Below, in pieces: positions 35,397 through 43,027 of a stretch of 64,000 nucleotides of DNA. Source of the stretch: Roseiarcus sp036488815. GTDB taxonomy: Bacteria > Pseudomonadota > Alphaproteobacteria > Rhizobiales > Beijerinckiaceae. The stretch's first letter is position 1, and each line of letters begins with the position of its first letter. The stretch lies in NCBI GenBank assembly GCA_036488815.1, contig DASXGX010000081.1, positions 5,977-69,976 of the forward strand. The letters run 5' to 3'. Both the position numbers and the translations under genes were made by a program. Below the pieces are notes generated by a model. That model saw nothing but the letters and a program-made list of their open reading frames with translations, ran no database searches and was not told the DNA's origin.

Positions 35397-36934
35397 GATC
35401 TCGGTTCCTCCAGCGTCGGCAGCCTCACCGCGGCCGCCGCCTCGACGATTGCGCCCGATCGCATCAGCCGCGTCGCGGCGACAATGTCGGGATGAAGATA
35501 GCGATCGTCCCCCAAGGCCGAAACCTCTTGGCGCAATTGCGCGCGCACGGCTTCGAGCGGCGCGCTCGAGCGCAGCGGCGCGTGGAAATCACACGCCTGC
35601 GCGGCGACGAGCAACTCGACGCCGGCGACCGCGAAGGCGTTTTCCGCCATCGGCGCGAGGCGCCGCGCGCCATGCGCGGCCATCGACACGTGATCCTCCT
35701 GATTGGCGGAGGTCGGGATCGAGTCGACGCTGGCGGGATAAGCGCGCTGCTTGTTCTCGGAGACGAGCGCGGCGGCTGTGACCTGGGCGAGCATGAAGCC
35801 GGAGTTGAGGCCCGGACGCGGGGTCAGGAAGGCCGGCAGGCCGGACAGCGCCGGGTCGACCAGCATCGCAATGCGACGCTCGGAGAGCGAGCCGATCTCG
35901 CAGATCGCCATCGCGATCATGTCGGCGGCGAAGGCGACGGGTTCGGCGTGAAAATTGCCGCCCGACAAGGCGACGTCATCGCCTGCGAAGATCAGCGGAT
36001 TGTCGGAAACGCCGTTGGCTTCGTCAGCGAGCGTCGCCGCCGCCTTGCGCAACAGATCGAGGCAGGCGCCCATCACCTGCGGCTGGCAGCGCAGGCAATA
36101 GGGATCCTGGACCCGCTCGTCGCCGGTGAGATGCGAGGCGCGGATCGCGCTGCCGGCCATCAGGGCGCGCAGCGCGGCGGCGACGTCGATCTGCCCCTGG
36201 TGACGGCGCAAAGCGTGAATGCGCGGGTCGAACGGCGCGTCGGAGCCGCGCGCCGCGTCGGTCGACAAGGAGCCGGCGACCAGGACCGAGCGCAGCAGCG
36301 CCTCGGCCTCGAACAAGCCGACCAAAGCGTAGGCAGTGGAGAATTGCGTGCCGTTCAGCAGCGCCAACCCCTCTTTCGGCGCGAGCGCAATCGGGTCGAG
36401 ACCGACCGTGCCGAGCGCCGCCGCAGCCGGCATCGCGCGGTCGCCGACGCGCGCCTCGCCGACGCCGATCATCGTCGCGGCCATATGGGCGAGCGGCGCG
36501 AGATCGCCCGACGCGCCGACCGAACCTTGCGACGGCACGATGGGGGTGACGCCTCTGACCAGCATGGCCTCAAGCAGACGAAGCGTATTGAGGCTCACGC
36601 CGGAGGCGCCCTGCGCGAGGCTGCCGAGTTTTAGCGCCATCATCAGCCGCACGACTGGCGCGGGCGTCGGCTCGCCCACGCCGGCGGCATGGGACAGCAC
36701 GATATTGCGCTGCAATTGCGCGAGATCGGCGGTCGGGATTCTGACTGCGGCGAGTTTGCCGAATCCGGTGTTGATCCCGTAGACGGGCTCGCCGCGATCG
36801 AGGATGCGCGCCACCGCCGCCGCGCTCGCCGCCACCGCCGCTTCGCACGAGCCGTCGAACACGAGCGCCTCGCCGCGCCAGATGGCGCGCCAGTCGCTCA
36901 GGGACGCTCGTCCCGGCCTCAGCGTAACGGTCAT
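35393..36934 (-). CDS. hutH: Histidine ammonia-lyase
   Basis: From ATG 36934 the protein is 513 residues. The Ala-Ser-Gly triplet that forms the MIO cofactor is in GSVGASGDLAPL (near residue 140). YGINTGFG, RCQPQVMGA, SDNPLIF and SANQEDHVSM are further family landmarks. It removes ammonia from L-histidine to give urocanate, the committed step. Its start overlaps the hutI stop (ATGA) and its stop overlaps hutG, so hutIHG is tightly coupled. The in-frame stretch above 36934 belongs to the hutI region and is not coding. Confidence 0.97.
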   Translation of the reverse strand: MTVTLRPGRASLSDWRAIWRGEALVFDGSCEAAVAASAAAVARILDRGEPVYGINTGFGKLAAVRIPTADLAQLQRNIVLSHAAGVGEPTPAPVVRLMMALKLGSLAQGASGVSLNTLRLLEAMLVRGVTPIVPSQGSVGASGDLAPLAHMAATMIGVGEARVGDRAMPAAAALGTVGLDPIALAPKEGLALLNGTQFSTAYALVGLFEAEALLRSVLVAGSLSTDAARGSDAPFDPRIHALRRHQGQIDVAAALRALMAGSAIRASHLTGDERVQDPYCLRCQPQVMGACLDLLRKAAATLADEANGVSDNPLIFAGDDVALSGGNFHAEPVAFAADMIAMAICEIGSLSERRIAMLVDPALSGLPAFLTPRPGLNSGFMLAQVTAAALVSENKQRAYPASVDSIPTSANQEDHVSMAAHGARRLAPMAENAFAVAGVELLVAAQACDFHAPLRSSAPLEAVRAQLRQEVSALGDDRYLHPDIVAATRLMRSGAIVEAAAAVRLPTLEEPRS

Positions 36935-38163
36935 CGGCCCTTCCAAATTCGCTGGCGCAGTGGGTTGAAGCCGAGCCGATAGACGAGCTCGGCGGGACGC
37001 TCGATGTCCCAGATCGCGAAATCGGCTGACTTGCCGACTTCGAGCGTGCCCACCTCGCCGGCGAGGCCGAGCGCTTTCGCCGCGTTGCGGGTCGCGCCGA
37101 TCAGACATTCCTCGACCGTCAGTCCGAACAAGGTTGCTGACATATTGAGCGCGAGCAGCATCGAGGTCAGCGGCGAGGTGCCTGGGTTGCAGTCTGTCGC
37201 CACCGCCATCGGCACGCCATATTTGCGAAACAGCGCGACGGGCGGGGCCTGCTTCTCGCGCAACATGTAGAAGGCGCCCGGCAGCAACGTGGCGACGACG
37301 CCGGCGCGCGCCATCGCGGCGGCGCCGGCTTCGTCCGTATATTCGAGGTGATCGGCGGAGAGCGCGCCGAATTCGGCCGCCAGCGCCGCGCCGCCGCCGT
37401 TCGACAATTGGTCGGCGTGCAGCTTGACGGGCAAGCCGGCCGCGCGCGCCGCCTCGAACACCTTCGCGATCTCCTCGCGGGTGAAGGCGATCCGCTCGCA
37501 GAAACCGTCGACCGCATCGACGAGACCCGCCGCCGCGAGCGCGGGGATCATCTCATCAGCGACAAGCGCGACATATTCGGCGCGGCGTTCCCCATATTCC
37601 CTCGGCAAGGCGTGGGCGCCGAGAAACGTCGTGCGGATCGAGACCCGCCGCGCTTCGGCGAGCCGCCGCGCGACGCGAAGCGATTTGCGCTCCGTGTCGA
37701 GGTCGAGACCGTAGCCGGATTTGACTTCGACCGTCGTGACGCCCTCGGCAATCAGCGCGTCGAGCCGCGGTAAGGCGGCGCGCAGCAACTCGTCTTCGCT
37801 CGCCGCCCGCGTCGCGCCGACGGTCGAGACGATGCCGCCGCCGGCCCGTCCGATCTCTTCGTAGCTCGCGCCGGCGAGCCGCATTTCGAACTCACGCGCG
37901 CGGTCGCCGCCGAAGACCAAATGAGTATGGCAGTCGATGAGGCCGGGAGTGATCCAGCGCCCTTCGCAATCGATCGTCTCGGCGCGGTCGCGCCAGTCGG
38001 ACGGGAGCTCCGATTCTTCGCCGGCGAAGACGATGCGCCCGCCCTCGGCGGCGATGGCGCCGCGCTCGATCGCGCCGAGGCCCGGACGGTCGACAGCGAG
38101 CGTCGCCAGGCGCGCGTTGCGCCAAATCGCGTCCGGCCGCGGCGGCTGCGTCGGATGGGCCAT
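36931..38163 (-). CDS. hutI: Imidazolonepropionase
   Basis: The 410-residue amidohydrolase has metal ligands in DCHTHLVFGG near residue 80. KSGYGLD, FLGAHALP, KLHADQLS and ATDCNPGTSP complete the family pattern. It hydrolyses imidazolonepropionate to N-formiminoglutamate. It is the first gene of the minus-strand hut operon; its ATG at 38163 lies 35 bases from a HutC-type operator shared with divergent hutF. Confidence 0.96.
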   Translation of the reverse strand: MAHPTQPPRPDAIWRNARLATLAVDRPGLGAIERGAIAAEGGRIVFAGEESELPSDWRDRAETIDCEGRWITPGLIDCHTHLVFGGDRAREFEMRLAGASYEEIGRAGGGIVSTVGATRAASEDELLRAALPRLDALIAEGVTTVEVKSGYGLDLDTERKSLRVARRLAEARRVSIRTTFLGAHALPREYGERRAEYVALVADEMIPALAAAGLVDAVDGFCERIAFTREEIAKVFEAARAAGLPVKLHADQLSNGGGAALAAEFGALSADHLEYTDEAGAAAMARAGVVATLLPGAFYMLREKQAPPVALFRKYGVPMAVATDCNPGTSPLTSMLLALNMSATLFGLTVEECLIGATRNAAKALGLAGEVGTLEVGKSADFAIWDIERPAELVYRLGFNPLRQRIWKGR

Positions 38164-38199
38164 TGCGCTCGCCTCTCTTCCCTCGCGTCTCGGTTTAAT

Positions 38200-38207
38200 G
38201 TATAGAC
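38200..38207. promoter_or_regulatory. HutC-type operator in the hutI/hutF divergent promoter
   Basis: GTATAGAC within the near-palindrome ATGTATAGACAT (38198-38209) fits the HutC subfamily pattern GT-N-TA-N-AC. It sits in the 104-base gap between the hutI and hutF starts, so a single bound repressor could control both directions. Confidence 0.72.
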
Positions 38208-38267
38208 ATATTCAAAGAGATTGCAAGCAACCGGGCGGCGAGCCGTCCCGCCAGATCAGGAAACGCG

Positions 38268-39623
38268 ATGCCGGTCATTCACGCGGCCAGGGCCTTGACC
38301 CCGGAGGGTTGGAAGGCGGACGTCCGGCTGACGATCGAGGGCGACGCGATCGCCGCGGTGGAAACCGGAGTTGGCGCGAATGCCGGGGACGAGCAACACG
38401 CGATCGTCCTTGCCGCGATCGCCAATCTGCATTCGCACGCCTTTCAGCGCGGCATGGCGGGCCTCGCCGAATATCGCGGCGAGCGACGCGACACGTTCTG
38501 GACGTGGCGCGAAACCATGTACCGCTTCGCCTTGACGATGTCGCCCGACGACGTGGAGGCGGTGGCCGCGCAGCTCTATGTCGAGATGCTCGAGGCCGGT
38601 TTCGCGGCGGTCGGCGAGTTCCACTATCTGCATCACGCGCCGGACGGCTCTCCCTATGCGTCGCGCGCCGAAATGGCGGCTCGGATCGTCGCCGCCGCCA
38701 CTGAGGCCGGCATCGGGCTCACCCTGCTTCCCGTCTTCTATGCGCACGGAACGTTCGGCGCCGCGCCCTACTCCGAGCAGAGGCGGTTCCTCAGCGATGT
38801 CGACGCCTTCGTGAGGCTGCTCGAGGACAGCCGCGCGGCGATGCGCGACGTCCCGCGAGGCGTCGTCGGCGTCGCGCCGCACAGTTTGCGCGCGGTAGCG
38901 CCGGACGAACTGGCGGCCGTCGTCGCGCTTGCCGGCGACGCGCCGATCCACATTCACGCGGCCGAGCAGGTCAAGGAGGTCGAGGATTGCCTCGCCTGGT
39001 CCGGAGCCCGGCCAGTCGAATGGCTGCTCGACCACGCTCCGGTCGATCCGCGCTGGTGCCTCATTCACGCGACCCACATGACCGCCGACGAGACCCGCAG
39101 TCTTGCCCACTCGGGCGCGGTCGCCGGCCTCTGCCCGATCACCGAGGCCAACCTCGGCGACGGCGTCTTCAACGCCCCCGAGTTTCTGGCGGAAGGCGGC
39201 CTGTTCGGCGTCGGGTCGGACTCCAACGTTCTCATCGGCGTCGGCGCGGAACTGCGCCAGCTCGAATATGCGCAACGCCTACGCGATCGCGCGCGGAACG
39301 TCTGCGCCGTCGCTGGCGGCTCGACCGGCCGCACGCTTTACGAGACGGCCTTGGCGGGCGGCGCGCGGGCTCTGGCGCGGCCCGGCGGACGGCTCGCGCC
39401 CGGCGCCGTCGCCGACCTCGTGAGCTTGCAGGCGGATCACCCCGCGCTCGCCGGCCGTACCGACGATCAGCTCCTCGACGCCTGGATCTTCAGCGGCGGC
39501 AATCGGCTGGTCGATTGCGTCTGGAGCGGCGGCCGAAAGCTCGTCGCCAACGGGCGCCACAGGAGACGCGAAGCCGTCGCGGCGCGGTTCGGCGCGACGA
39601 TGCGCGCGCTTCTCTCCGCTTGA
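38268..39623 (+). CDS. hutF: Formimidoylglutamate deiminase
   Basis: The 451-residue amidohydrolase has NLHSHAFQRGMAG near residue 55, typical of HutF, plus GEFHYLHHAPDG, IHIHAAEQVKEV, CLIHATHMT and GSDSNVLIG with zinc ligands. It deaminates N-formimino-L-glutamate to N-formyl-L-glutamate and ammonia, feeding HutG. ATG 38268 follows AGGAAA. The hutC start overlaps its stop. Confidence 0.95.
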   Translation: MPVIHAARALTPEGWKADVRLTIEGDAIAAVETGVGANAGDEQHAIVLAAIANLHSHAFQRGMAGLAEYRGERRDTFWTWRETMYRFALTMSPDDVEAVAAQLYVEMLEAGFAAVGEFHYLHHAPDGSPYASRAEMAARIVAAATEAGIGLTLLPVFYAHGTFGAAPYSEQRRFLSDVDAFVRLLEDSRAAMRDVPRGVVGVAPHSLRAVAPDELAAVVALAGDAPIHIHAAEQVKEVEDCLAWSGARPVEWLLDHAPVDPRWCLIHATHMTADETRSLAHSGAVAGLCPITEANLGDGVFNAPEFLAEGGLFGVGSDSNVLIGVGAELRQLEYAQRLRDRARNVCAVAGGSTGRTLYETALAGGARALARPGGRLAPGAVADLVSLQADHPALAGRTDDQLLDAWIFSGGNRLVDCVWSGGRKLVANGRHRRREAVAARFGATMRALLSA

Positions 39624-40363
39624 CCGCGCGGCGCTCCCCTCGGCCGGCCGCCGGACCGGTCTCGCTCCACCAGCAGATCCTGGCCGATATCGAATCGCGC
39701 ATCCTCGCCGGCGAATGGCCGCCCGGCCATCGCATCCCCTTCGAGCACGAGCTGACGGCGAAATACGGCTGCTCGCGCATGACCGTCAGCAAGGCGCTGA
39801 CGCAGCTCGCCGCCGCCGGGCTGATCGAACGCCGCCGCAAGGCGGGCAGTTTCGTCACGCGGCCGCATTCGCAATCCGCCGTGCTCGAGATTCAGGACGT
39901 GCGCGCCGAAGTCGAGGCGCTCGGCCTGCCCTATCGTTACGAGATCCTCGCCCGCCGCACGCGGAGCCCGAACCGAGCCGACCGCGCCGCCTTCGAAGTC
40001 GGACCGGCAGACACGGTGCTCGAGCTGAGGTGCCGCCATGACGCGGCGCAACAGCCGTTTTGCCTCGAGGAACGGCTGATCAATCTCTCCGCCGCCCCGG
40101 ATGCGGCCGAGGAATCCTTTGCCGAGGCCTCGCCTGGGGCATGGCTGGTCGAGCGCGTCCCCTGGACCAGCGCCGAGCATCGCATCAGCGCCGGCGCGAC
40201 GCGCGGCGAGACGGCGCGCGCCCTGAAGATTGCGGAGGGCGTGCCGTGCCTCGTCATCGAGCGGCGCACCTGGAGCGGGGAGACGCCGGTGACCCAGGTT
40301 AGATTGACCTATCCCGGCGAGGCCCACGAACTCGTGGCGCGTTTCAAGCCGCGGAAAGGCTGA
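39620..40363 (+). CDS. hutC: GntR/HutC-family histidine utilization repressor
   Basis: This gives 247 residues from TTG 39620, the only plausible start in the frame, overlapping the hutF stop. An N-terminal winged helix (about residues 20-80: ILADIESRILAGEWPPGHRIP, then KYGCSRMTVSKALTQLAAAGL) is followed by a UTRA effector domain. The UTRA domain includes LPYRYEIL, CLEERLIN, and ERRTWSGETPVTQVRLTYPG. HutC repressors release DNA on binding urocanate. It should bind the GTATAGAC sites. The rare start and overlap suggest low, coupled synthesis. Confidence 0.9.
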   Translation: MTARRSPRPAAGPVSLHQQILADIESRILAGEWPPGHRIPFEHELTAKYGCSRMTVSKALTQLAAAGLIERRRKAGSFVTRPHSQSAVLEIQDVRAEVEALGLPYRYEILARRTRSPNRADRAAFEVGPADTVLELRCRHDAAQQPFCLEERLINLSAAPDAAEESFAEASPGAWLVERVPWTSAEHRISAGATRGETARALKIAEGVPCLVIERRTWSGETPVTQVRLTYPGEAHELVARFKPRKG

Positions 40364-40370
40364 CAAGGGT

Positions 40371-40410
40371 GAAAGGAAGGGACGGCTTGGTTGCGCCGTC
40401 CCTTCCTTTC
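40371..40410 (+). terminator. Strong hairpin terminator after hutC
   Basis: A perfect 16-base inverted repeat, GAAAGGAAGGGACGGC and GCCGTCCCTTCCTTTC, encloses an 8-base loop, 8 bases after the hutC stop. There is no long T run but the stem is strong and well placed for ending the hutF-hutC transcript. The rest of the 442-base gap to the ADH gene holds the Zur-like box at 40567 and no gene. Confidence 0.7.
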
Positions 40411-40566
40411 CGCGCGTCGAAACCCACAAGGCTCGAGGCGCGCAGGCGGCGCTCCCCACACAGCGCCGCCGTCCCGTTTGAATATGGCTCAGCGGCGGCC
40501 CGAAGTCTTTGCGCAGGATCAGAGATCGTCCGGCCAGCCTGAGGTGGGCCGCGCTGCTATCGTTAC

Positions 40567-40579
40567 GTTATAATATAAC
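40567..40579. promoter_or_regulatory. Zur-like box upstream of alcohol dehydrogenase gene
   Basis: GTTATAATATAAC is a perfect GTTAT-N3-ATAAC inverted repeat with the same ten fixed bases as the znuA/zur operator at 18322. It contains TATAAT (40569-40574), a consensus -10 hexamer, so a bound repressor would block a promoter there. The start of the downstream gene is 227 bases away. Confidence 0.65.
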
Positions 40580-40805
40580 GCATTATTATACTACTCGCTG
40601 AAAGATCGTATTCCTTTCGCGAGTTCAACAATTCGCGATAAGCCCCTCAGAACACTCGGTTGGACCAACGGTTTATTTGACGCTTCCGGCTCGACGCTCC
40701 ATAAGGCGCTTCGGTACGCGCGCTCTGTGGCGAATTGGCCCCGGCGCTGTCGACCCAATCAGCCACAACTGGTCGCGCCGTCTCCTCCACTCAAAGGAAG
40801 TGTTC

Positions 40806-41864
40806 ATGTTCGTATGCACCGGTTTTGCCGCTCAGAGCGCAAAGGAGCCGCTGGCGCCGTTTACTTTCAATCGCCGCGACGTCGGCGAGACAGACGTCCG
40901 AATCGACATCCTGTTCTGCGGCGTCTGCCACTCCGATATTCACTACGCGCGCAACGAATGGCGTTTCACCACTTATCCCGCCTGCCCGGGCCATGAGATC
41001 GTCGGCAAGGTCGCCGAGGTCGGCTCGAAGGTCAGGAAGTTCAAGGTCGGCGATACGGTCGGCGTCGGCTGCATGGTCGATTCGTGCCGGAAGTGCTCCG
41101 CCTGCCAGGCCGGCCTAGAGCAATATTGCGACGGCATGATTGGCACTTACGGCGCCGTCGAGCCGGTGATCGGCGGCCCGACGCATGGCGGCTACTCGAA
41201 CGCCATCGTCGTCGACCAAGACTTCGTCCTGCGCATGCCCGAAGGGATGGACCTTTCCACCTCGGCCCCGCTGCTGTGCGCCGGAATCACGCTGTACTCG
41301 CCGCTGCGCCACTGGAAGGCCGGTCCCGGCAAAAAGGTCGGCATCGTCGGCCTCGGTGGTCTCGGCCATATGGGCGTGAAGATCGCCAACGCGATGGGCG
41401 CTCATACGGTGCTGTTCACCACCTCGCCCTCCAAGGTCGCCGACGCCAAGCGGCTCGGCGCGAAGGAGGTCGTGCTGTCGAATAACGCCGAGGACATGGC
41501 CAAGCACGCCAGCAGCTTCGACCTCATCATCGACACCGTCGCCGCCACGCACGATCTGGCGCCCCTGTTCGCCCTGCTCAAGCAGGACACGACCCTGGTG
41601 CAGGTGGGCGTTCCCGAGCACCCGCTTGAAGTCGCGATGTTCTCCCTGGTCCCCAAGCGCCGCGCCTTCGCCGGGTCAATGATCGGCGGCATCGCCGAGA
41701 CCCAGGAAATGCTCGATTTCTGCGCCAAACATAAGATCACGGCGGATGTCGAGATCATCCCGATCCAGAAGATCAACGAAGCTTACGAGCGGATGCTCAA
41801 GAGCGACGTGAAGTATCGCTTCACGATCGACATGGCCTCGCTCAAATCCGCTTCCGCAGCGTAA
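40806..41864 (+). CDS. Zinc-dependent NAD(P)-alcohol dehydrogenase (cinnamyl alcohol dehydrogenase/YahK-like)
   Basis: From ATG 40806, after AAAGGAAG, the protein is 352 residues. Catalytic zinc ligands are in CGVCHSD and PGHEIVG; structural zinc cysteines are in CRKCSACQAGLEQYC near residue 100. A Rossmann GLGGLGHMGVK binds NAD(P). It resembles YahK/CAD-type aldehyde reductases active on many aldehydes. Both zinc sites are intact, so this is not a zinc-free replacement enzyme. The promoter region carries a Zur-like box, and a strong terminator follows. Confidence 0.92.
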   Translation: MFVCTGFAAQSAKEPLAPFTFNRRDVGETDVRIDILFCGVCHSDIHYARNEWRFTTYPACPGHEIVGKVAEVGSKVRKFKVGDTVGVGCMVDSCRKCSACQAGLEQYCDGMIGTYGAVEPVIGGPTHGGYSNAIVVDQDFVLRMPEGMDLSTSAPLLCAGITLYSPLRHWKAGPGKKVGIVGLGGLGHMGVKIANAMGAHTVLFTTSPSKVADAKRLGAKEVVLSNNAEDMAKHASSFDLIIDTVAATHDLAPLFALLKQDTTLVQVGVPEHPLEVAMFSLVPKRRAFAGSMIGGIAETQEMLDFCAKHKITADVEIIPIQKINEAYERMLKSDVKYRFTIDMASLKSASAA

Positions 41865-41885
41865 GTCTAAACCTACTCCAATCTC

Positions 41886-41928
41886 AGCGTGTGGAATGCG
41901 CCTCGGCGCCTCCACACGCTTTTTTTTT
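41886..41928 (+). terminator. Rho-independent terminator after alcohol dehydrogenase
   Basis: AGCGTGTGGA pairs with TCCACACGCT around a 15-base loop and is followed at once by nine T residues, 21 bases after the ADH stop. Confidence 0.92.
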
Positions 41929-42012
41929 GCGACACCACGAAGTGTTCGCGAGGGAACCAAATGGTCCCGATTTCGTTGTAGGGGCGTCGACCAATCGATT
42001 TTGGAGTGACGA

Positions 42013-42654
42013 ATGATTGCCAAATCTCGTCCGCAAGACGGGATGCGTTCCCAACGCGCCAGCTTGGCCACAATTTCAGGCCACGCGGAACCTGATTATG
42101 GACAGGCGCCGACGCCGGATCGGAACGACGCGCCGCACGTGATCGTCGTCGTGTTGGTCGCAAAAGCGAACCGAACGCAGCGCGTCGCCCAGATCTATCG
42201 CCTCGCCAGCCCGGGCGCCCCGTCTCTCGCTTGGGACGCCGCCATGGCGGCCGAAACCACTCCTCCCCTTTCCCAAGACATTCTCGCCCGTCTCGTCCGG
42301 GCGCTCGAGGCGCCGGTGACGTCGACTTGGCAAGATGAGGAGCTCCATCCGACGCAGGAGCCGAGGGCGAAATTTCCGGCCCTCACCCCGCGCGAGCAGG
42401 AGGTATTGCAACTCGTGCTCGATGGGCTCCAGAACAAGAATATCGCCAACGAACTGCGGATCAGCATGCGGACGGTCGAAAATCACCGCGCGTCCATCAT
42501 GAGGAAGACCGGGTCCAAGTCGCTGCCCGCGCTGGTGAAACTGGCAATCGCCGCCGGCGCCGTAGGGGCGTCGCGGGCGCCCGACCCTTCGCGCGCCGAC
42601 GTCGGCCCGTTGATCCGTCAGACGCGCGATCGCAGGGACTTCGTGAGCGTTTAG
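42013..42654 (+). CDS. Solo LuxR-type transcriptional regulator
   Basis: This gives 213 residues from ATG 42013, preceded by GGAG. The C-terminal LuxR helix-turn-helix lies at about 122-180 (LTPREQEVLQLVLDGLQNKN, then SMRTVENHRASIMRK), close to the FixJ/NarL type. The N-terminal 120 residues show no receiver or autoinducer domain; a short segment HVIVVVLVAKANR is the only hydrophobic patch. It could be a stand-alone activator regulated by abundance or by an unknown partner. It lies 373 bases upstream of the hopanoid operon on the same strand. Confidence 0.82.
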   Translation: MIAKSRPQDGMRSQRASLATISGHAEPDYGQAPTPDRNDAPHVIVVVLVAKANRTQRVAQIYRLASPGAPSLAWDAAMAAETTPPLSQDILARLVRALEAPVTSTWQDEELHPTQEPRAKFPALTPREQEVLQLVLDGLQNKNIANELRISMRTVENHRASIMRKTGSKSLPALVKLAIAAGAVGASRAPDPSRADVGPLIRQTRDRRDFVSV

Positions 42655-43027
42655 CCGACCCTAGATTGCCCATGTTCCCGTGGTGACAACGACGTTGGGC
42701 GTCGTCACGGCATGGCGCGCCAACCCCTTCTACGCATCGTTGGGCCCTGCACATCGCCTTGAGCGTTGTGCGTTTTGTCTGAACCATCCCTGTCATTGCG
42801 ATCGGAGCGCCGACGATGCGAGTGGAGGAATCGACGGCTTCGGAGCTGACGCTCCCGGCACTGAACCATTCAACGAAATCTAGGTGTTTTCCGAGCCTTT
42901 TCGCACCGGGCTCCGGATCTTACGTTTTTTCGACGCGGTGAGCAAACGCGATGACGCGCGCGCCGGCGTTCTGGCGCGTGAGATTGGGGGCGCCTTCCAA
43001 AGCGCGCCCGGGGCCAACGGAGGCGAC
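42655..43027 (+). other. Intergenic leader before the dxs-ispH fusion gene
   Basis: This 373-base gap contains an open frame 42680-42883 with Cys-rich residues (CAFCLNHPCHC) but no family resemblance or good ribosome site. It also contains an in-frame 48-codon extension of the next gene starting at GTG 42884, which resembles no Dxs N-terminus. I see no supported gene. The promoter of the hopanoid operon should lie here; no convincing -35/-10 pair was found. Confidence 0.4.

Noticed and set aside
42680..42883. Small frame with Cys-rich segment CAFCLNHPCHC
   Set aside because: GTG start without a good ribosome site, no recognisable family, and composition like noncoding sequence.
42884..43027. 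Longer N-terminus for the Dxs-IspH fusion
   Set aside because: The added 48 residues resemble no Dxs N-terminus; ATG 43028 has a well-placed GGAGG.
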